From Ashinkailepas kermadecensis (taxonomy: Eukaryota; Arthropoda; Thecostraca; Neolepadidae): a stretch of DNA of 64,000 bases. Of this stretch, positions 1 to 10,890 are shown piece after piece. The DNA lies in NCBI GenBank assembly GCA_034440615.1, contig JAOTOM010002957.1, forward strand, positions 1 to 64,000, given 5' to 3'. How positions within the stretch are numbered: the stretch's first letter is position 1; each line of letters starts with the position of its first letter. Below the pieces are notes generated by a model that was not told the DNA's origin, did no database searches, and saw only the letters and a program-made list of their open reading frames with translations. The position numbers and the translations under genes were made by a program.

Positions 1-454
1 CCTTTCCGCTCGAAGAAAACTAGTTTTACCTGACCGGCCGCCTCGTCGCACCGAAATGCATGGCATGTCAAGACATTTTGAAGTATTATTAGTTGGCTCA
101 AATCCCATCACTGGTTTAACCATTAGCCGCATACCAATTATTGCAACAAACAAAAAAACATTTGCGTTTCGACCAGACCAAGCAGACTGCCTGTGACTCG
201 ACCGGCGTTCGTGTGGCTTGTTCTAGCCACGAATTGAACGGATCACATAATATCGCTCGACCTTTCGTTTCGTCTCGGATACTATTTTCGTTAAATTCCT
301 TGTGCTCTTCATTCTGAAGATAAGTTGGAGACCTTTTCAATTTCCTCTTGCAAAGGTGCCCCACAGTTCTGTCGTAAAGCAGAAGCCAACCTTATATGTA
401 TGGCACAAACAGAAACGAATTCGTCTTTAATTGATTCCCTGCCACTCTGGACAC
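1..454. other. Stt3B intron, no feature recognised
   Basis: I see no exon, repeat or RNA gene here. It lies downstream of Stt3B exon 3 on the minus strand and should be intron. The next expected Stt3B segment, the transmembrane stretch after the [10 protein letters not shown] region, was not found in any frame. Confidence 0.4.
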
Positions 455-860
455 CCTAGCTACTGTTGATGGTGACCGCCACTCCGGACAGCTACTGTTG
501 ACGGTGACTGCCACTCTGGACACCCTAGCTACTGTTGATGGTGACTGCCACTCTGGACACCCTAGCTACTGTTGATGGCGACTGCCACTCCGGACAACCT
601 AGCTACTGTTGATGGTGACTGCCACTCCGGACAGCTCCGGACAACCTAGCTACTGTTGATGGCGACTGCACTCTGACAACTAGCTACTGTTGATGGTCTG
701 CCACTCCGGCCATGGTCGGTGAGCCCTAAAACCCAAATCACACGACTGCCACTCCGGACAGCTGCTGTTGACGGTGACTGCCACTCTGGACACCCTAGCT
801 ACTGTTGATGGTGACTGCCACTCCGGACAACTTAGCTAGTAGCCGGGCTTTGCTGCGCGA
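455..860. repeat. minisatellite, about 37-bp unit
   Basis: About ten imperfect tandem copies of a 37-bp unit built around CTACTGTTGATGGTGACTG and CCACTCCGGACA. Several copies are truncated or carry small deletions. The array lies in the Stt3B intron downstream of exon 3. Confidence 0.9.
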
Positions 861-1022
861 GCCCGCTTCTCATCCCGATATTTTGGTGGAGCTCCGCGCC
901 CCCCCCCCCCCGGCTCCGAACCGATGCTGATCACGATTCTGCACCACCGGAGAGCAGCAATCCACGCGGCACGCCAACTTCCTGCAATCGCCCACACCTG
1001 CAGCACTGTCGCTTCGACTCAC

Positions 1023-1198
1023 CCACAGGAAGTAGGTGAACATAAGCGCGAAGATGGCGATGCCCTCGTTGTCGTAACTGCCGGCCACCGAGCGACTGAT
1101 GTAGCCCGGCACGATGGCGATGAAGCAGGCGGCAAACAGACCAGCGCCCGTCGACCACAGCTCCCGCGTCAGCAGGAACGTGGCGAGGGACGGACCGA
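1023..1198 (-). CDS. Stt3B: Stt3B visible exon 3 (DNE motif exon)
   Basis: On the minus strand this encodes [10 protein letters not shown], then [18 protein letters not shown], then [19 protein letters not shown] and ending in FTYFLW. This is the strongly conserved STT3 stretch containing the DxE motif (DNE) that helps form the catalytic metal site. The donor is TGG|GTGAGT at 1022. The most plausible acceptor AG is at 1199-1200. With that acceptor the phase does not match exon 2, which ends in two bases of a codon: the conserved frame is about two nucleotides short near the 5' end of this exon. The cause may be a sequence error, a missed microexon or a real lesion. The remainder of the exon is clean and highly conserved, so I do not call the gene a pseudogene. 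Confidence 0.85.
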
Positions 1199-4100
1199 CT
1201 CAGACAACCAAACTGCAGTGAAACGTCCCAGCAGTCCACAAATAGTCAGCAGAAACTGTTCAGTCAGTCACGAAATGTCCATCAGAAACTGTCCAGTCAG
1301 TCCACGGAAACTGTCCAGTCAGTCAACAGAAACTGTCCAGTCAGTCTACGGAAATTGGCTAGCCAGACCTCGGAAACTGTCCAGTCAGACCTCAGAAACT
1401 GTCCAGTCAGTCCACGAAAATTGGCTAGCCAGACCACGGAAACTGTCCAGTCAGACCTCAGAAACTGTCCAGTCAATGCACGGAAACTGTCCGGTCAGTT
1501 CACGGAAATTGTCCAGTCAGACTCCGGAAACTGCCCACCCAGTCAGTGCACGAAAACCGACCGGTCAGACCTCAGAAACTGTCCAGTCAAACCACCGAAA
1601 CTGTTAAGTCAAACCACGGAAACTGTCTAGTCCGATCACCGAAACTGTGCAGCCAGTTCACGGAAACTGCCCAGACGACCGAAACTGTCTGGTCATGCCA
1701 CCGAAACCGTCCAAAGTCAGGCAATTCAGTGCTGAAACCATCAAGAGTCAGGCCACAAACCAGTAAAACCATTCCCAGGCAAACGTCACCATCCGAACTG
1801 TCGCTGCGGGATTTGCACACACCCGAACTTGGAGAGCGTGATACACAAACAATTGCAGATGAGAGCATAGACTTCCATCAAAATGGTGAGCCATATTTCC
1901 GACTTCTCCCAAGTTCATAGCACGGAACTTTTCAGTAAAAGGTCACCATGAACAACACAATTGGAAAAGTAAAAGCATTTGAAATGTAACCCTAGATGTC
2001 TTCCACAACCCATACTCAGTGCACTAGCTTTTCATTGCTAGAAGAAACTAGTTATTGTTTGAACAAAAGCCAGAGAATAAGAATGCACTGCTGAGCTTTA
2101 TGAAGGGCACTTGGAGGAAAAAGCAATAAATTGCATTACCAAGCAGAAGAATTTCCCTTGGCGTCGGTAGCTCAGTGGATAAGATCAGCGTCTAGCATGC
2201 CAGAGGCACCGTACCATACTCAAACCATACTCAGTACACCAGCTTTCTATCACTAGAAACTAGTTCTTGGTCAAACAAAATCCAGAAGATAAGAATACAA
2301 TGCTGAGTTTTATGAAAGGCATTTGGAGGGCAAAAAGCAATAAATTGCATTACCAAGCATACAATTTACACAAACCCGGTACATAATAATGTACGGGGTT
2401 CGATTCCCCCGCGGTGGCCGCCCTTCCTGCCAGGGTGGGGCAGGCGACGCCATATGGCCACAAATGCCGGTTGCGTCGTAAAGCCACAACGAACAGAATA
2501 ATTTATCCTGCACGTAGCCGTGTGGGTCCAGGTTGGTCCAGACGAACCCACTTGTTAACTGCACACGAGGCCTGTCCACCCATGCATAACTGAACCCATC
2601 ACAGGTCAGCCGAGGCCAGCTTCTTTCGCCTCGGCCGTGACGGGGCTGGCCGCCCGGCGCTCCTCACCTGAAGATGGGCGCCAGGAACACGCACACATCT
2701 CGGATGTGCACGGGAATGTTGAGCAGGTCGAGCACGTGGTGGATCAGACCGGACGTGACCATCAGACCCGGGTAGACGGTGCCGCCGACGATACGGCCCA
2801 GCGGGTACCAGGCGCGGTCATCGAACCAGTTGAGGAACTTGTAGAAGCCATGCTTCACCATGTACGCCGTCGAGCGGTAGTTGAACCTGCCAACGGTTGA
2901 GGTGGCATGACGTGTCGTAAGTCGGTTATTTCGGTATCGGGGCATGGGTGTGTGTTACTGTTGATACATGCAACACGATGCGTATTGACTTGGGACATGG
3001 GTCTGTTGCTGTTGACGGATGCATGACATGATGTGCATTTTGGCCTCGGGCACGGACGTGTTACTGTTGATGGATGTATGACATGATGTGCATTTTGACC
3101 TCCGGGTATGGGTGTGTTGCTGTTGATGGATGTATGACATGATGTGCATTTTGGCCTCTGGGAATGGGTGTTTCTTTTTATGGTTACATCATGTTATTTC
3201 TAGGTGTGTTGCTGTTGATGGATGTATGACATGTGTATTTTGGCCTCTGGGCACAGGTGTGTTGCTGTTGATGGATGTATGACATGTGTATTTTGGCCTC
3301 TGGGCACAGGTGTGTTGCTGTTGATGGATGTATGACATGTGTATTTTGGCCTCTGGGCACAGGTGTGTTGCTGTTGATGGATGTATGACATGTGTATTTT
3401 GGCCTCTGGGCACAGGTGTGTTGCTGTTGATGGATGCATGACATGTGTATTTTGGCCTCTGGGCACTGGTGTGTTGCTGTTGATGGATGCATAACGTGAT
3501 TTGGAGCATTAAAAAAAACTGAATTGATAGATACAACTGGACTTACCATCTATTGCTAAGTAGAATATAAGCTGCATTCCATATGATCCAACACAACCTG
3601 AGGGGTCCTATAATTGAAAGATGAGCAAATTTGTTTAGATCCAGATGCCATCTGTGTGACCCTGGTGTGCTCTGAGGCCCCTGGTGCACAGGTGTGTTTG
3701 AAGGCATCTGGTGTGTATATTTGACACCCCTGTGAATTGTCACTTTTTGGCAGGACCTGGTGTGCCTTAAGGAGGGCTCTAGTACGTTTTATGGATCCTG
3801 GTGTACTTGTAGGACCCTTCTGCACTTATTTGGGGCACCGACGCAAATTTGTGCAGCTTCTGGTGCCAATTTTGGGGGTCCCCACGGAAATTTGTGTGCC
3901 GGAGCGCAACGTTTCGGGGCCGCAGCCCGATTTTTTTTCAGCCCAGGTGGGAGTTGTTGGGGACTCTATGTGAGTTTTCTGGGTCTGATATGATCTATCA
4001 GGACTTCTTCTGAATTTTCTGAGCCCAGGTCGATTTCCCGGGTCCTGGCATGATTATTGGGGCCTCAGCTCGATTTATTTTAGCCCCTTGCATGATGTTT

Positions 4101-7100
4101 GTGCCCCAGCAATATTTTCCGGATGCTGACACTTCAGCACCCAACATGCTTGCAGGCATCAAGAGGTGCCTTTGGTGGTCGTTCAGTGCTCCAGAGATTT
4201 TTGGGGTCTGGATTGACTTTTCAGAGCCAGTGCTGAATTTTGCAGGACCTCAGCTTTATTATTCTGGAGCCCTGCATAATTATTAAGAGCCAAGGAGTGA
4301 TTGTTTGGGGCTCAATGCCTCTTGGATGGAGTGGGGAAATGTCCCATTTTGCCCCTGGCCCCCTCTTTGGTATGTGGCTGATGAGAATGCAGTGAAAGTG
4401 ATGGGGGAACTGCCCCCCTGTGGTGCCACCACTGGTTTTATTCAAGTGCTGGCACACATATTCTATGAGTGCATTTGGAGTCTCTGAGGCATGCATTTGA
4501 AGTCTCTCGGACATGCATTGGGCATGCAACTGCCCCATTATGCTGACTGATGCTAGGCTAGGTTAGGTTTCTAATTTTACATATTTTAGGGTTGTCCCAA
4601 GTTATATTTTCTGCTTTTTAAGGCTATTTATACATTAGGGGGAAAATTCAATGATATTGTTGTTATTTTATTGGTGAAATGGCAGCTTCTTGAGATATAA
4701 GTACTTCAATGTGAAGTGCTTATATTATGAAAAGTTTCATATTGCAAATAAATGAACATAAATTACTTAAAATCACACCCAGAAAACACCACAAAACAAA
4801 TCATTCACCAAACATTGAACTCTGCTTCTTCTCCATACTTCCACATTATACTAACACAATTATCAATTATGCAGGTTCTCTGATCCATTTTAGTCCAATC
4901 ATCAGGGAGCAACATCTGGTAGAGATAACAGACAATCATGAATGTTTTGTGGCAAAATTTGTGCACCTGTCCAGCAGTGGGTCTAAATGTGTTATTTGGG
5001 TTTAAGGGTGCTTCGACCAAAGCGTGATCATTTAGCTGGGATCTTAATCAGTCAGGCATCAGGATGTAAATACAAACAATTATCCTTGGATAATTTGACA
5101 GACAATGAAAATGGAACCATGGTTGGCTGATTTCTTACTTCTTACCTCTAAATATGCCTAAGTTCTGATTTTGCAGACTACATTCCTCAGAATTGGATGT
5201 TATCTCAACTTGAAATCATATTTACATCCTTGCATTAATGCCTAAAATCAAGCATCCTGACAATGCTGTCTGGCAGCTACTGCTTTCAATGTGAATCACC
5301 ATTTTCCTTTCCTTCCATACTTTCTTGCCCACCCCACATTCACCATCCTTTCACTGATGCACCTGCATGGCCATGCCTGGCACCAAGCCGATGGGGACTT
5401 GCCAGCCAGGCGTCTTGGGATGTACTGACCATACTTCATGCTTGAATAGCACTCACTCGACAAGATCTTGTTGGGATTATGATATCTTATGACTGGGATG
5501 GCTGCTCAAACCCACTGCATACCTCATGCCTCTTGGATATGCTCTAAAGTGTTTCAAAATAGTGACATTACAAAATGTAAAAGCTAGACTGTCCTAACTG
5601 AAACCAAATCAAATGTTTTGGTATTATTGCACTTTAAGGTATAAGGACACAAGTTTTACACATATTTTATGTCCATGAATCAAACAATGGTTAGGTTTGG
5701 TTAGATACATTTAGGCTTTTCTTTTAAGCTTGAAGGTAAAAAACCTGGAAAAAATGTCAATGTTTTTCTTGAAGAACATTAGGGTAGATTAGGTTAGGCT
5801 AGATTAGGCTCTTGTAATTAGAAAATTGTTTGTAAAAAATTGTTTGGAAATGTTCAATTAAAAAATTGTTTCCCTTGCTTGGAAGGTTATGCTAGGTTAG
5901 GTTAGGTTATGTTACACTCTTTTTCTTTCCCTTGAACATTATTTTAATTGATTTTTGACATAAGATTTGTATGCTAAATTACTCAACACCAATCCCCTTT
6001 TTGGCAATATTTTACCTGCCAACTGAGTATGCATTTGCACAGGAAATTAGTGTTCATGTCATGTTAACATTGATTGGGATTGCTTTGGGAAGGGAAAGTT
6101 CAAGAATTATAAAATTGCCTTAAAGTGCAAACTTACCAATGTTTTCAAGCTGTATTTGTTGTATGAAGTTTCCACCTCCTCATTCTTTGACCAGCCAGTT
6201 TAGGTTACTCTCATTCACCTCATCCAGTGGAGGTTCAATCCTGAACAAACTCTGGATGATCCATGGGAAAGACAGGTAGAGAAAATGGAAGCTCAGCTTA
6301 TCTGGTAATGACCAGAGTGGGAAACTTACCTTCCGTGTTGGGATTCAGAGTGCATACAGACTTCTTCTGGAGTACATTTTCATGGGACATATTATTTTTT
6401 TATGCATGGAATCTGTTTACCAGTAACCAATGGAAAAAGCCTATGTAGTCAGTACCTATGTAATATGTATAAGTAACATGCATTGTCATTTCTGGTCAAA
6501 TCAAATGTCAAAGCATAGGAACAAAGAAGTGAACAATGGATGGCACCTCCTGGCAGCGAATTGTGATAATCAGCACACTTCCTCTCTCATAACACACAGG
6601 AGCAATGTGCTTTCCTTTCACTGTTGGTTTCAGTACAAGGCTAGCCACATGAAAAAACAAACAAAAATACTTCACACTTCACCCTCAGCTCAGAGCACAT
6701 ACCTACCTATGCAGCAAATTCCTTACATAATACAAAGACACCTCTGCTACTGCACACAACAGTTGGATGTGATAGTGGTGTGCAACACAAAGGATCAGAC
6801 AAGGCCTTGTGTTTGTGGCATGACACTGTTAATGTGTCCAAAGTTGCTAATGGTTATGGCATCATATAAAACTACCTTGCATCAATTGGTTGACAGATTT
6901 CAGAACAGAAAACACTAATGCAGCCAATTCTGATCAGTGCCTCCAGACTCGAGAACGTCTCTTAAAACTGTCAAATTTTCCACTATATGGGTGGTGCAAA
7001 TGCAGGTTTTTGGAGATGCGGCTCAAGAGTTGGAGTAAGTGGAGAACATTGTACTCAGTGCGCAGATGCACCAACTTGCAAAAGCTGTTGGTGAGTTGTC

Positions 7101-8983
7101 TGTGTTTCCGGTGGTTGAGATTGAGAGAAGTGTGTGAAGCTGTGGTCCAGATGCTGACTGCTATGAAAAGTGATTAGTTTGAGTGGTAACCATAAGTGGA
7201 ATAACCAGCATTTTTGTGGGTGTGGTTCTGTTTTTTATTGATATCTTTGTTCCCACATTTGTGTCAGAGTACATCTGAAGCACACCCTACCCAGTATGAT
7301 CCTGGAGTGCAAAAATGTTTTCAGATATAAAATATATATCAGGAGGTGCCTTAATTCCCATCCTGTTGATGACATGGAACAGACCCATAGACTTTGTGTG
7401 TAAATAAAATATACCACCTTCAATATACCCCTCCTGGTATATTGAAGGTCGTATATTTTATTTACACACATTAGTCGGTTTTACAGCGGAAATTTGCTCC
7501 TAGGCCATGTGGTCTCAGGAACAAGATAGAGGGAGAAGATCTGGCTTAATGATCTGCATAAATTAAAAGCGACCAGCAAATCTAATTCTCATAACAGTTT
7601 TAATAACGATATAGTTTTTACTGTCGATGCTGCTGAAATAAGTAGAATTAAACTTACGAACATTATCAAATAACAATAAGCTTTTTGATTTCTGTGGAGC
7701 CTGCACCCAGCTCTACGCTATCTGGCAGCCAACAAATGACTGCCAGATGACAAATTGGCGCTATTGTTAAATTAGCGAAGGATGCAGTTATAAGCCGATT
7801 TACTGAGCAACGGTAGAGAAAATGATAACAAAAGTATACTCAATCAATATCAACCAAGTTTATAAATCGATACCTGATACTCCCGACATGCTCACACCGC
7901 ACGACTAATAAATATTCACAACACACCCAACGAGTAGGATGCTCAGGTAATCTTTACCTTTCGGCCGACACATACTGCCAAGGTTAGTGATTTGGAAAGA
8001 GGTGTCGCATATATTTCATGTCATGACCGAAAAATTTGCTTTGGAGGACTCTGTTTTTCTGGTTAGGTTAGGTTATATTATATTATGCTATGATGCATTT
8101 TGCATATTATGCTACATTATCTTAGTCTAGGTTACGTGGTAATCTTTACCGACACCCGACTCCTGTGACGTCACTTCCCTGACTCCTGTGACGTCACCAT
8201 TCCCCACTGTACACCTCTTTACAAATCACTAACCTTGGCAGTATGTGTCGGCCAAAAGGTAAAGATTACCGGACGCTCGTGCACCGACTGATCTGTTACT
8301 TGCCGTCTATTGGGATATGGGTTTCGGAATATAAAATGGTTTAAGGAAAATCATACTAAAACAATCAGTCTAAAATCGTTTTATTCTCATCACCAAGAAA
8401 CAGGTTTTGTTAATGAAAAACCTAAGAAAAATGAGTGAAAACAATTCTTGTTAATAATAAAAGTTTGTTGATGTACTTCTTTAGTTTGTGTCTGGAATGT
8501 TTAGTTGAAGCAAGGAATGACTTGGAAGGATGAAAAGCGACTAGACGGGAGAGCAAATAGCCACTGTAAAACCGACTAATGTCTAAAACCCAGGAGCATC
8601 TAAGAGCCATTCTTCGTTATATGACCCATAGACTGGTTGATTGGTAGCCACCATCTGCATATATGATTGCATGAAGAACTAGTTGAAAATGTTGAATGAT
8701 GGTTACAATGCAAATGTTGGTAGTGCATGGTCATAATATGTGATTCTTCATCAACTTATCATAGTAGCAATTTTGCATACGGATATGAAAAGAATGCGCC
8801 ATAATCGTATACCTACCACGGATCGAACTCATGTATGATGCTCTCGAACCGGATCACAGCAAACAAACGACTTGAAAATGCCGCCACACATGCTAACGCT
8901 AATATCGCGAAGGTGAGAAGTGTAGTTATCCCTGACGGAGTGTTCAAAGACGACTTTACGGCGACGCCGGCTTTCTTCGCCAT
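1023..8983 (-). CDS. Stt3B: Stt3B, oligosaccharyltransferase catalytic subunit (5' part; exons 8817-8983, 2668-2886, 1023-1198)
   Basis: STT3 proteins are the multi-pass catalytic subunits of the ER oligosaccharyltransferase. They move the lipid-linked glycan onto Asn of N-X-S/T sequons. STT3B-type complexes work largely after translocation. Three exons give about 187 residues: TM1, the EFDPW Asp, the luminal loop with WYPLGR, and the DNE motif. The rest, including the WWDYG sequon-recognition motif expected near the C-terminal domain, lies left of position 1. The upstream neighbour on the same strand is nmo, whose stop codon is about 12.6 kb away. Intron 1 is 5.9 kb and intron 2 is 1.5 kb. 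The phase conflict at the exon 2/3 junction is the only anomaly. Assignment to STT3 is secure; B over A rests on residue wording. Confidence 0.88.
1225..1730. repeat. minisatellite, 22-bp unit
   Basis: More than twenty imperfect copies of a 22-bp unit around GAAACTGTCCAGTCAG, beginning about 30 bp upstream (in transcript sense) of the Stt3B exon 3 acceptor. The array is open in several plus-strand frames, giving artefactual proteins with an ETVQS-type repeat. Confidence 0.92.
2006..2360. repeat. direct repeat pair flanking a tRNA-like fragment
   Basis: Two copies of about 130 bp (2006-2155 and 2225-2360) share GAAACTAGTT, AATAAGAAT, ATGCTGAG and AGCAATAAATTGCATT with scattered differences. 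Between them lies a tRNA-like 5' half with a TAGCTCAGTGG pol III A box at 2168-2178. I read this as two overlapping SINE insertions or a partial tandem duplication of one. Confidence 0.6.
2395..2490 (+). mobile_element. SINE fragment with B box
   Basis: A B-box-like GGTTCGATTCC lies at 2397-2407. It is followed by a body containing GGCGACGCCATATGGCC and GCGTCGTAAAGCCA. The same body, diverged, appears at 9466-9530, 27345-27425 (minus) and 34105-34205. This points to a tRNA-derived SINE family in this genome. Confidence 0.6.
2668..2886 (-). CDS. Stt3B: Stt3B visible exon 2
   Basis: The exon is 219 nt. It begins with G completing the Trp codon left open by exon 1, reads [41 protein letters not shown] and [17 protein letters not shown], and ends with AG of a split codon. 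The acceptor is TTGGCAG and the donor is CAG|GTGAGG. These are the first luminal loop and following transmembrane segments of STT3. The [15 protein letters not shown] and [14 protein letters not shown] wording resembles the STT3B paralogue more than STT3A (which has IIGG and DIRNVCVFLAP). Confidence 0.95.
2950..3495. repeat. minisatellite, 51-bp unit
   Basis: Six near-identical 51-bp copies at 3203-3495 (core GTGTTGCTGTTGATGGATG and TGGCCTCTGGGCACAG). More diverged, longer copies lie at 2950-3180. It sits in Stt3B intron 1 close to exon 2. Confidence 0.92.
3640..4290. repeat. degenerate tandem repeat
   Basis: Loosely periodic sequence in which CCTGGTGTGC, TGGGGCAC, TTTGGGG and related words recur every roughly 30-35 bp. 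It looks like an old decayed minisatellite. Unit boundaries cannot be fixed by eye. Confidence 0.35.
4300..7390. other. AT-rich Stt3B intron 1 with TTAGG-like stretches
   Basis: I recognise no coding exon. Short AGGTTAGGTTA-type stretches, matching the arthropod telomere word TTAGG, occur at about 4552-4568, 5783-5817 and 5888-5913. A weak copy of the LINE 3' tail motif is at about 4998-5030. Short open frames here resemble nothing I know. Confidence 0.5.
7395..7470. repeat. 35-bp-arm hairpin
   Basis: Arms 7395-7429 and 7436-7470 are inverted copies differing at one position, with a 6-nt loop at 7430-7435. The arms are AT-rich and end in TGTGTGTAAATA. It directly abuts the left terminal repeat of the element at 7468-8582. 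Confidence 0.9.
7468..8582. mobile_element. non-autonomous DNA element with terminal inverted repeats
   Basis: ACATTAGTCGGTTTTACAG at 7468-7486 recurs exactly in inverse at 8564-8582. The match continues inward with a few differences as far as ATTTGCTC, about 31 bp in all. The interior has no transposase-like frame. A smaller inverted-repeat element (7946-8270) is nested within it. I could not settle the target-site duplication. Confidence 0.65.
7946..8270. mobile_element. MITE with 60-bp terminal inverted repeats
   Basis: The arms 7946-8005 and 8211-8270 are inverted copies with about two mismatches in 60 bp; they start GGTAATCTTTACC. Flanks GGATGCTCA (7937-7945) and GGACGCTCG (8271-8279) look like a diverged 9-bp target-site duplication. 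Long TIRs with a 9-bp duplication suggest a Mutator-like MITE, though this is inference. The interior carries a 23-bp direct duplication, each copy with TGACGTCA. Confidence 0.75.
8817..8983 (-). CDS. Stt3B: Stt3B exon 1 (start codon, first TM, HEFDPW)
   Basis: The frame opens with ATG at 8983 ([12 protein letters not shown]), passes into a hydrophobic segment ([15 protein letters not shown]) and ends [17 protein letters not shown] plus the first two bases of Trp. The donor is TG|GTAGGT. This is the STT3 N-terminus: first transmembrane helix and the invariant EFDPW, whose Asp belongs to the catalytic site. I chose this ATG because it gives a short cytosolic leader before helix 1 and its context (CCAACATGG) is favourable. 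The tail is short like that of insect Stt3B, not the long tail of vertebrate STT3B. Confidence 0.93.
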
Positions 8984-9274
8984 GTTGGACTGTTTACGGA
9001 CACAAATGCCGAATTTGTATCGACTAGTTCAATGCACAAATATTTCCCCATGTGTTTCGTACGTAGATTGAATACTGACATCAAACTTAACTTGCATAAA
9101 TTGAATTACCACGAATAAAATAGCATTTAGAAACAATGATACAGAATGATCCACTAAAAAACTCTACAACCTATACATTCTTCAAATCGATACAAAACAC
9201 TGAAGCCGATGGTCAGCTGGCGAACCAGACATCGCGGCCCACGTAGAGGGCTCTCAAATATCGTTGTGAACCAG

Positions 9275-9282
9275 TGACGTCA
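9275..9282. promoter_or_regulatory. CRE/ATF-like palindrome upstream of Stt3B
   Basis: TGACGTCA lies about 290 bp upstream of the Stt3B ATG, in the likely promoter region. In other species this palindrome binds CREB/ATF-family bZIP factors. Use here is inference, because the same word recurs across the window inside repeats. Confidence 0.3.
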
Positions 9283-9465
9283 CTTAGACTGAACAATTGT
9301 CAGTCCCATTGGCGTTTCAGCCAAACTTCCATATTTTCCGCACGGCATTTCGGATCTTAAATATCATCAAAATGGAACAGGATTAGGTTCATTTGAAAGC
9401 TTCAAGAGTATTCTCCGATAATATGACCCTTAGTCTCCCCTAAAGCTAGCACTTTTTTGGGGCGA

Positions 9466-9530
9466 AGGCGTGAGAGATTGGCGACGCTATATGACTCAAC
9501 GGTCGACGTGTCGTAAAACCAATAACCAAA
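9466..9530 (+). mobile_element. SINE body fragment
   Basis: GCGTGAGAGATTGGCGACGC followed by ATGACTCAACGGTCGACG and a TCGTAA...AACCAATAACCAA tail. It is nearly identical to the minus-strand SINE at 27345-27425, but the tRNA-like head is missing, as in a 5'-truncated SINE. Confidence 0.75.
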
Positions 9531-10079
9531 ACAACAAGCCGCAGACATCGGGCCCCCACGAAGTTGGTTTGGTAGCGGGCTTGAAGGCTTCCCTTCACCA
9601 TTGGTTTACATGCAATTTTACCGTTTTTCTCTACGCTTTCTTGCATGTTTTATGGCAATATAGATCACTTTGACGTATACCAATTGAAAGACCTATTCTT
9701 CAGCTTCAGCAAAATGTATCCTAAATGACCCAGTAACAATCTTCCTGCCTAATAATGTGCCGGTTCCGGCAGGCTGACCATCAAGTGCCTCCAAAATAAA
9801 TGGATTTTTCCCGATATTGGTAGGCTCCCTCTACCGTCCGTTTTAGCTGGTCAAGTTGTCACCCCCGTTCAAGAGCGAAAGAAAGGACAGACAGAGGGGG
9901 GGGGGGGAAAGCTAAGTGCGCCTTAGCTTCTTCCCCTCAGTGGCAGGAGAGTTTCCGAAACGTAACCACAGAAGACCGCCTGAAATGATCTGACCGCCCC
10001 TAGACCGCACTAGGAGGCTCTCTGTCGTCATAAGAGGTCCCATAGCCGCTACAGAAAACCAATAGCTGCCACAAGAGGC

Positions 10080-10890
10080 AGGGACGGATCCAGGAATTGT
10101 CATCTTGAGGAGGGGACACGTGTTTGGAGTGGCACCACCACGAAAGTAGCTTGAGGGGTGCCTTTCCTGCCGAGAGGCGCCTGTGGCTGAAAAATTCGAG
10201 GGTGTTGGGGTGCACTCGAGCCTTCGCGGAGGGACGCATTTTCCTAGTCCAAGGGACGCCACCTTTTATGGGGGGCGGCAGCGCAACCAAGGGGGCCAAG
10301 GGGCCATGGCTCCCCGAAATTTTTTTGGGGCCCGCTCCGAGCCAGGGGCCCGCGAAGCGGGCCCCTGGCTCGGAGTGGGCCACCCTACTCAAAGCCCTGG
10401 CTAGGGGCCCGCGAAGCGGATCTGTGGCTCGAATCAGGAGCCCTTTGAACCAACTGAAAATCTGGGGGCCCGTTTTAACCAGGGCCCGCCTCGAACCGGG
10501 GCCCATTTTGATTCAGAGGCCCGCATTGAACCAATAGCCCGCTTAGAACCAGGGGCCCGCTTCAACCTGGGGCCCTGTCTTGAACCAGGGGCTCTCTGGA
10601 ACCAGGGGCCCGCTTCGAACCGGGCCCACTTTGATCCAGGGGCCCGCATTGAACCAATAGGAAGGGGAACGTAAAGGAAAAGTGCTTTTATTTCTGCGAA
10701 GTTTTACAGACATAGGGGCCCGCTCAAAAGTAAGTGCATGTTTTCCGCAGACTTTTTATAAACATGAGGGGGGCCCGCTTGCGAGGGGGCCCGCTCTCCA
10801 ACCCTGCCCCCCCGAACTGAAATCCTGGTTGCGCCACTGGGGTGGGGGGGGGGGGCACATGCCCCAACTTCCCTCCCTGGATCCGCCACC
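10080..10890. mobile_element. putative DNA-transposon remnant bounded by CGGATCCAGG
   Basis: CGGATCCAGG at about 10085 reappears inverted (CCTGGATCCG) at about 10876. Between them lie GC-rich blocks, a hairpin and degenerate GAACCAGGGGCCCGC repeats. Related pieces occur at 14832-14871 (inverted) and 24880-24968. The termini are short, so both boundaries and class are uncertain. Confidence 0.4.
10330..10380. repeat. GC-rich hairpin
   Basis: Arms 10330-10353 and 10357-10380 are inverted copies with one mismatch in 24, separated by GAA. The core is GAGCCAGGGGCCCGC. It sits at the start of degenerate repeats of the same GGGGCCCGC word (10390-10660). Confidence 0.85.

Noticed and set aside
924..1607. 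A 227-codon plus-strand frame over Stt3B exon 3 and the 22-bp array
   Set aside because: It is the antisense of the conserved Stt3B exon joined to minisatellite translation.
5888..5913. Telomeric TTAGG repeat
   Set aside because: Only short, imperfect TTAGG-type stretches occur, scattered in AT-rich sequence. This is interstitial sequence, not a chromosome end.
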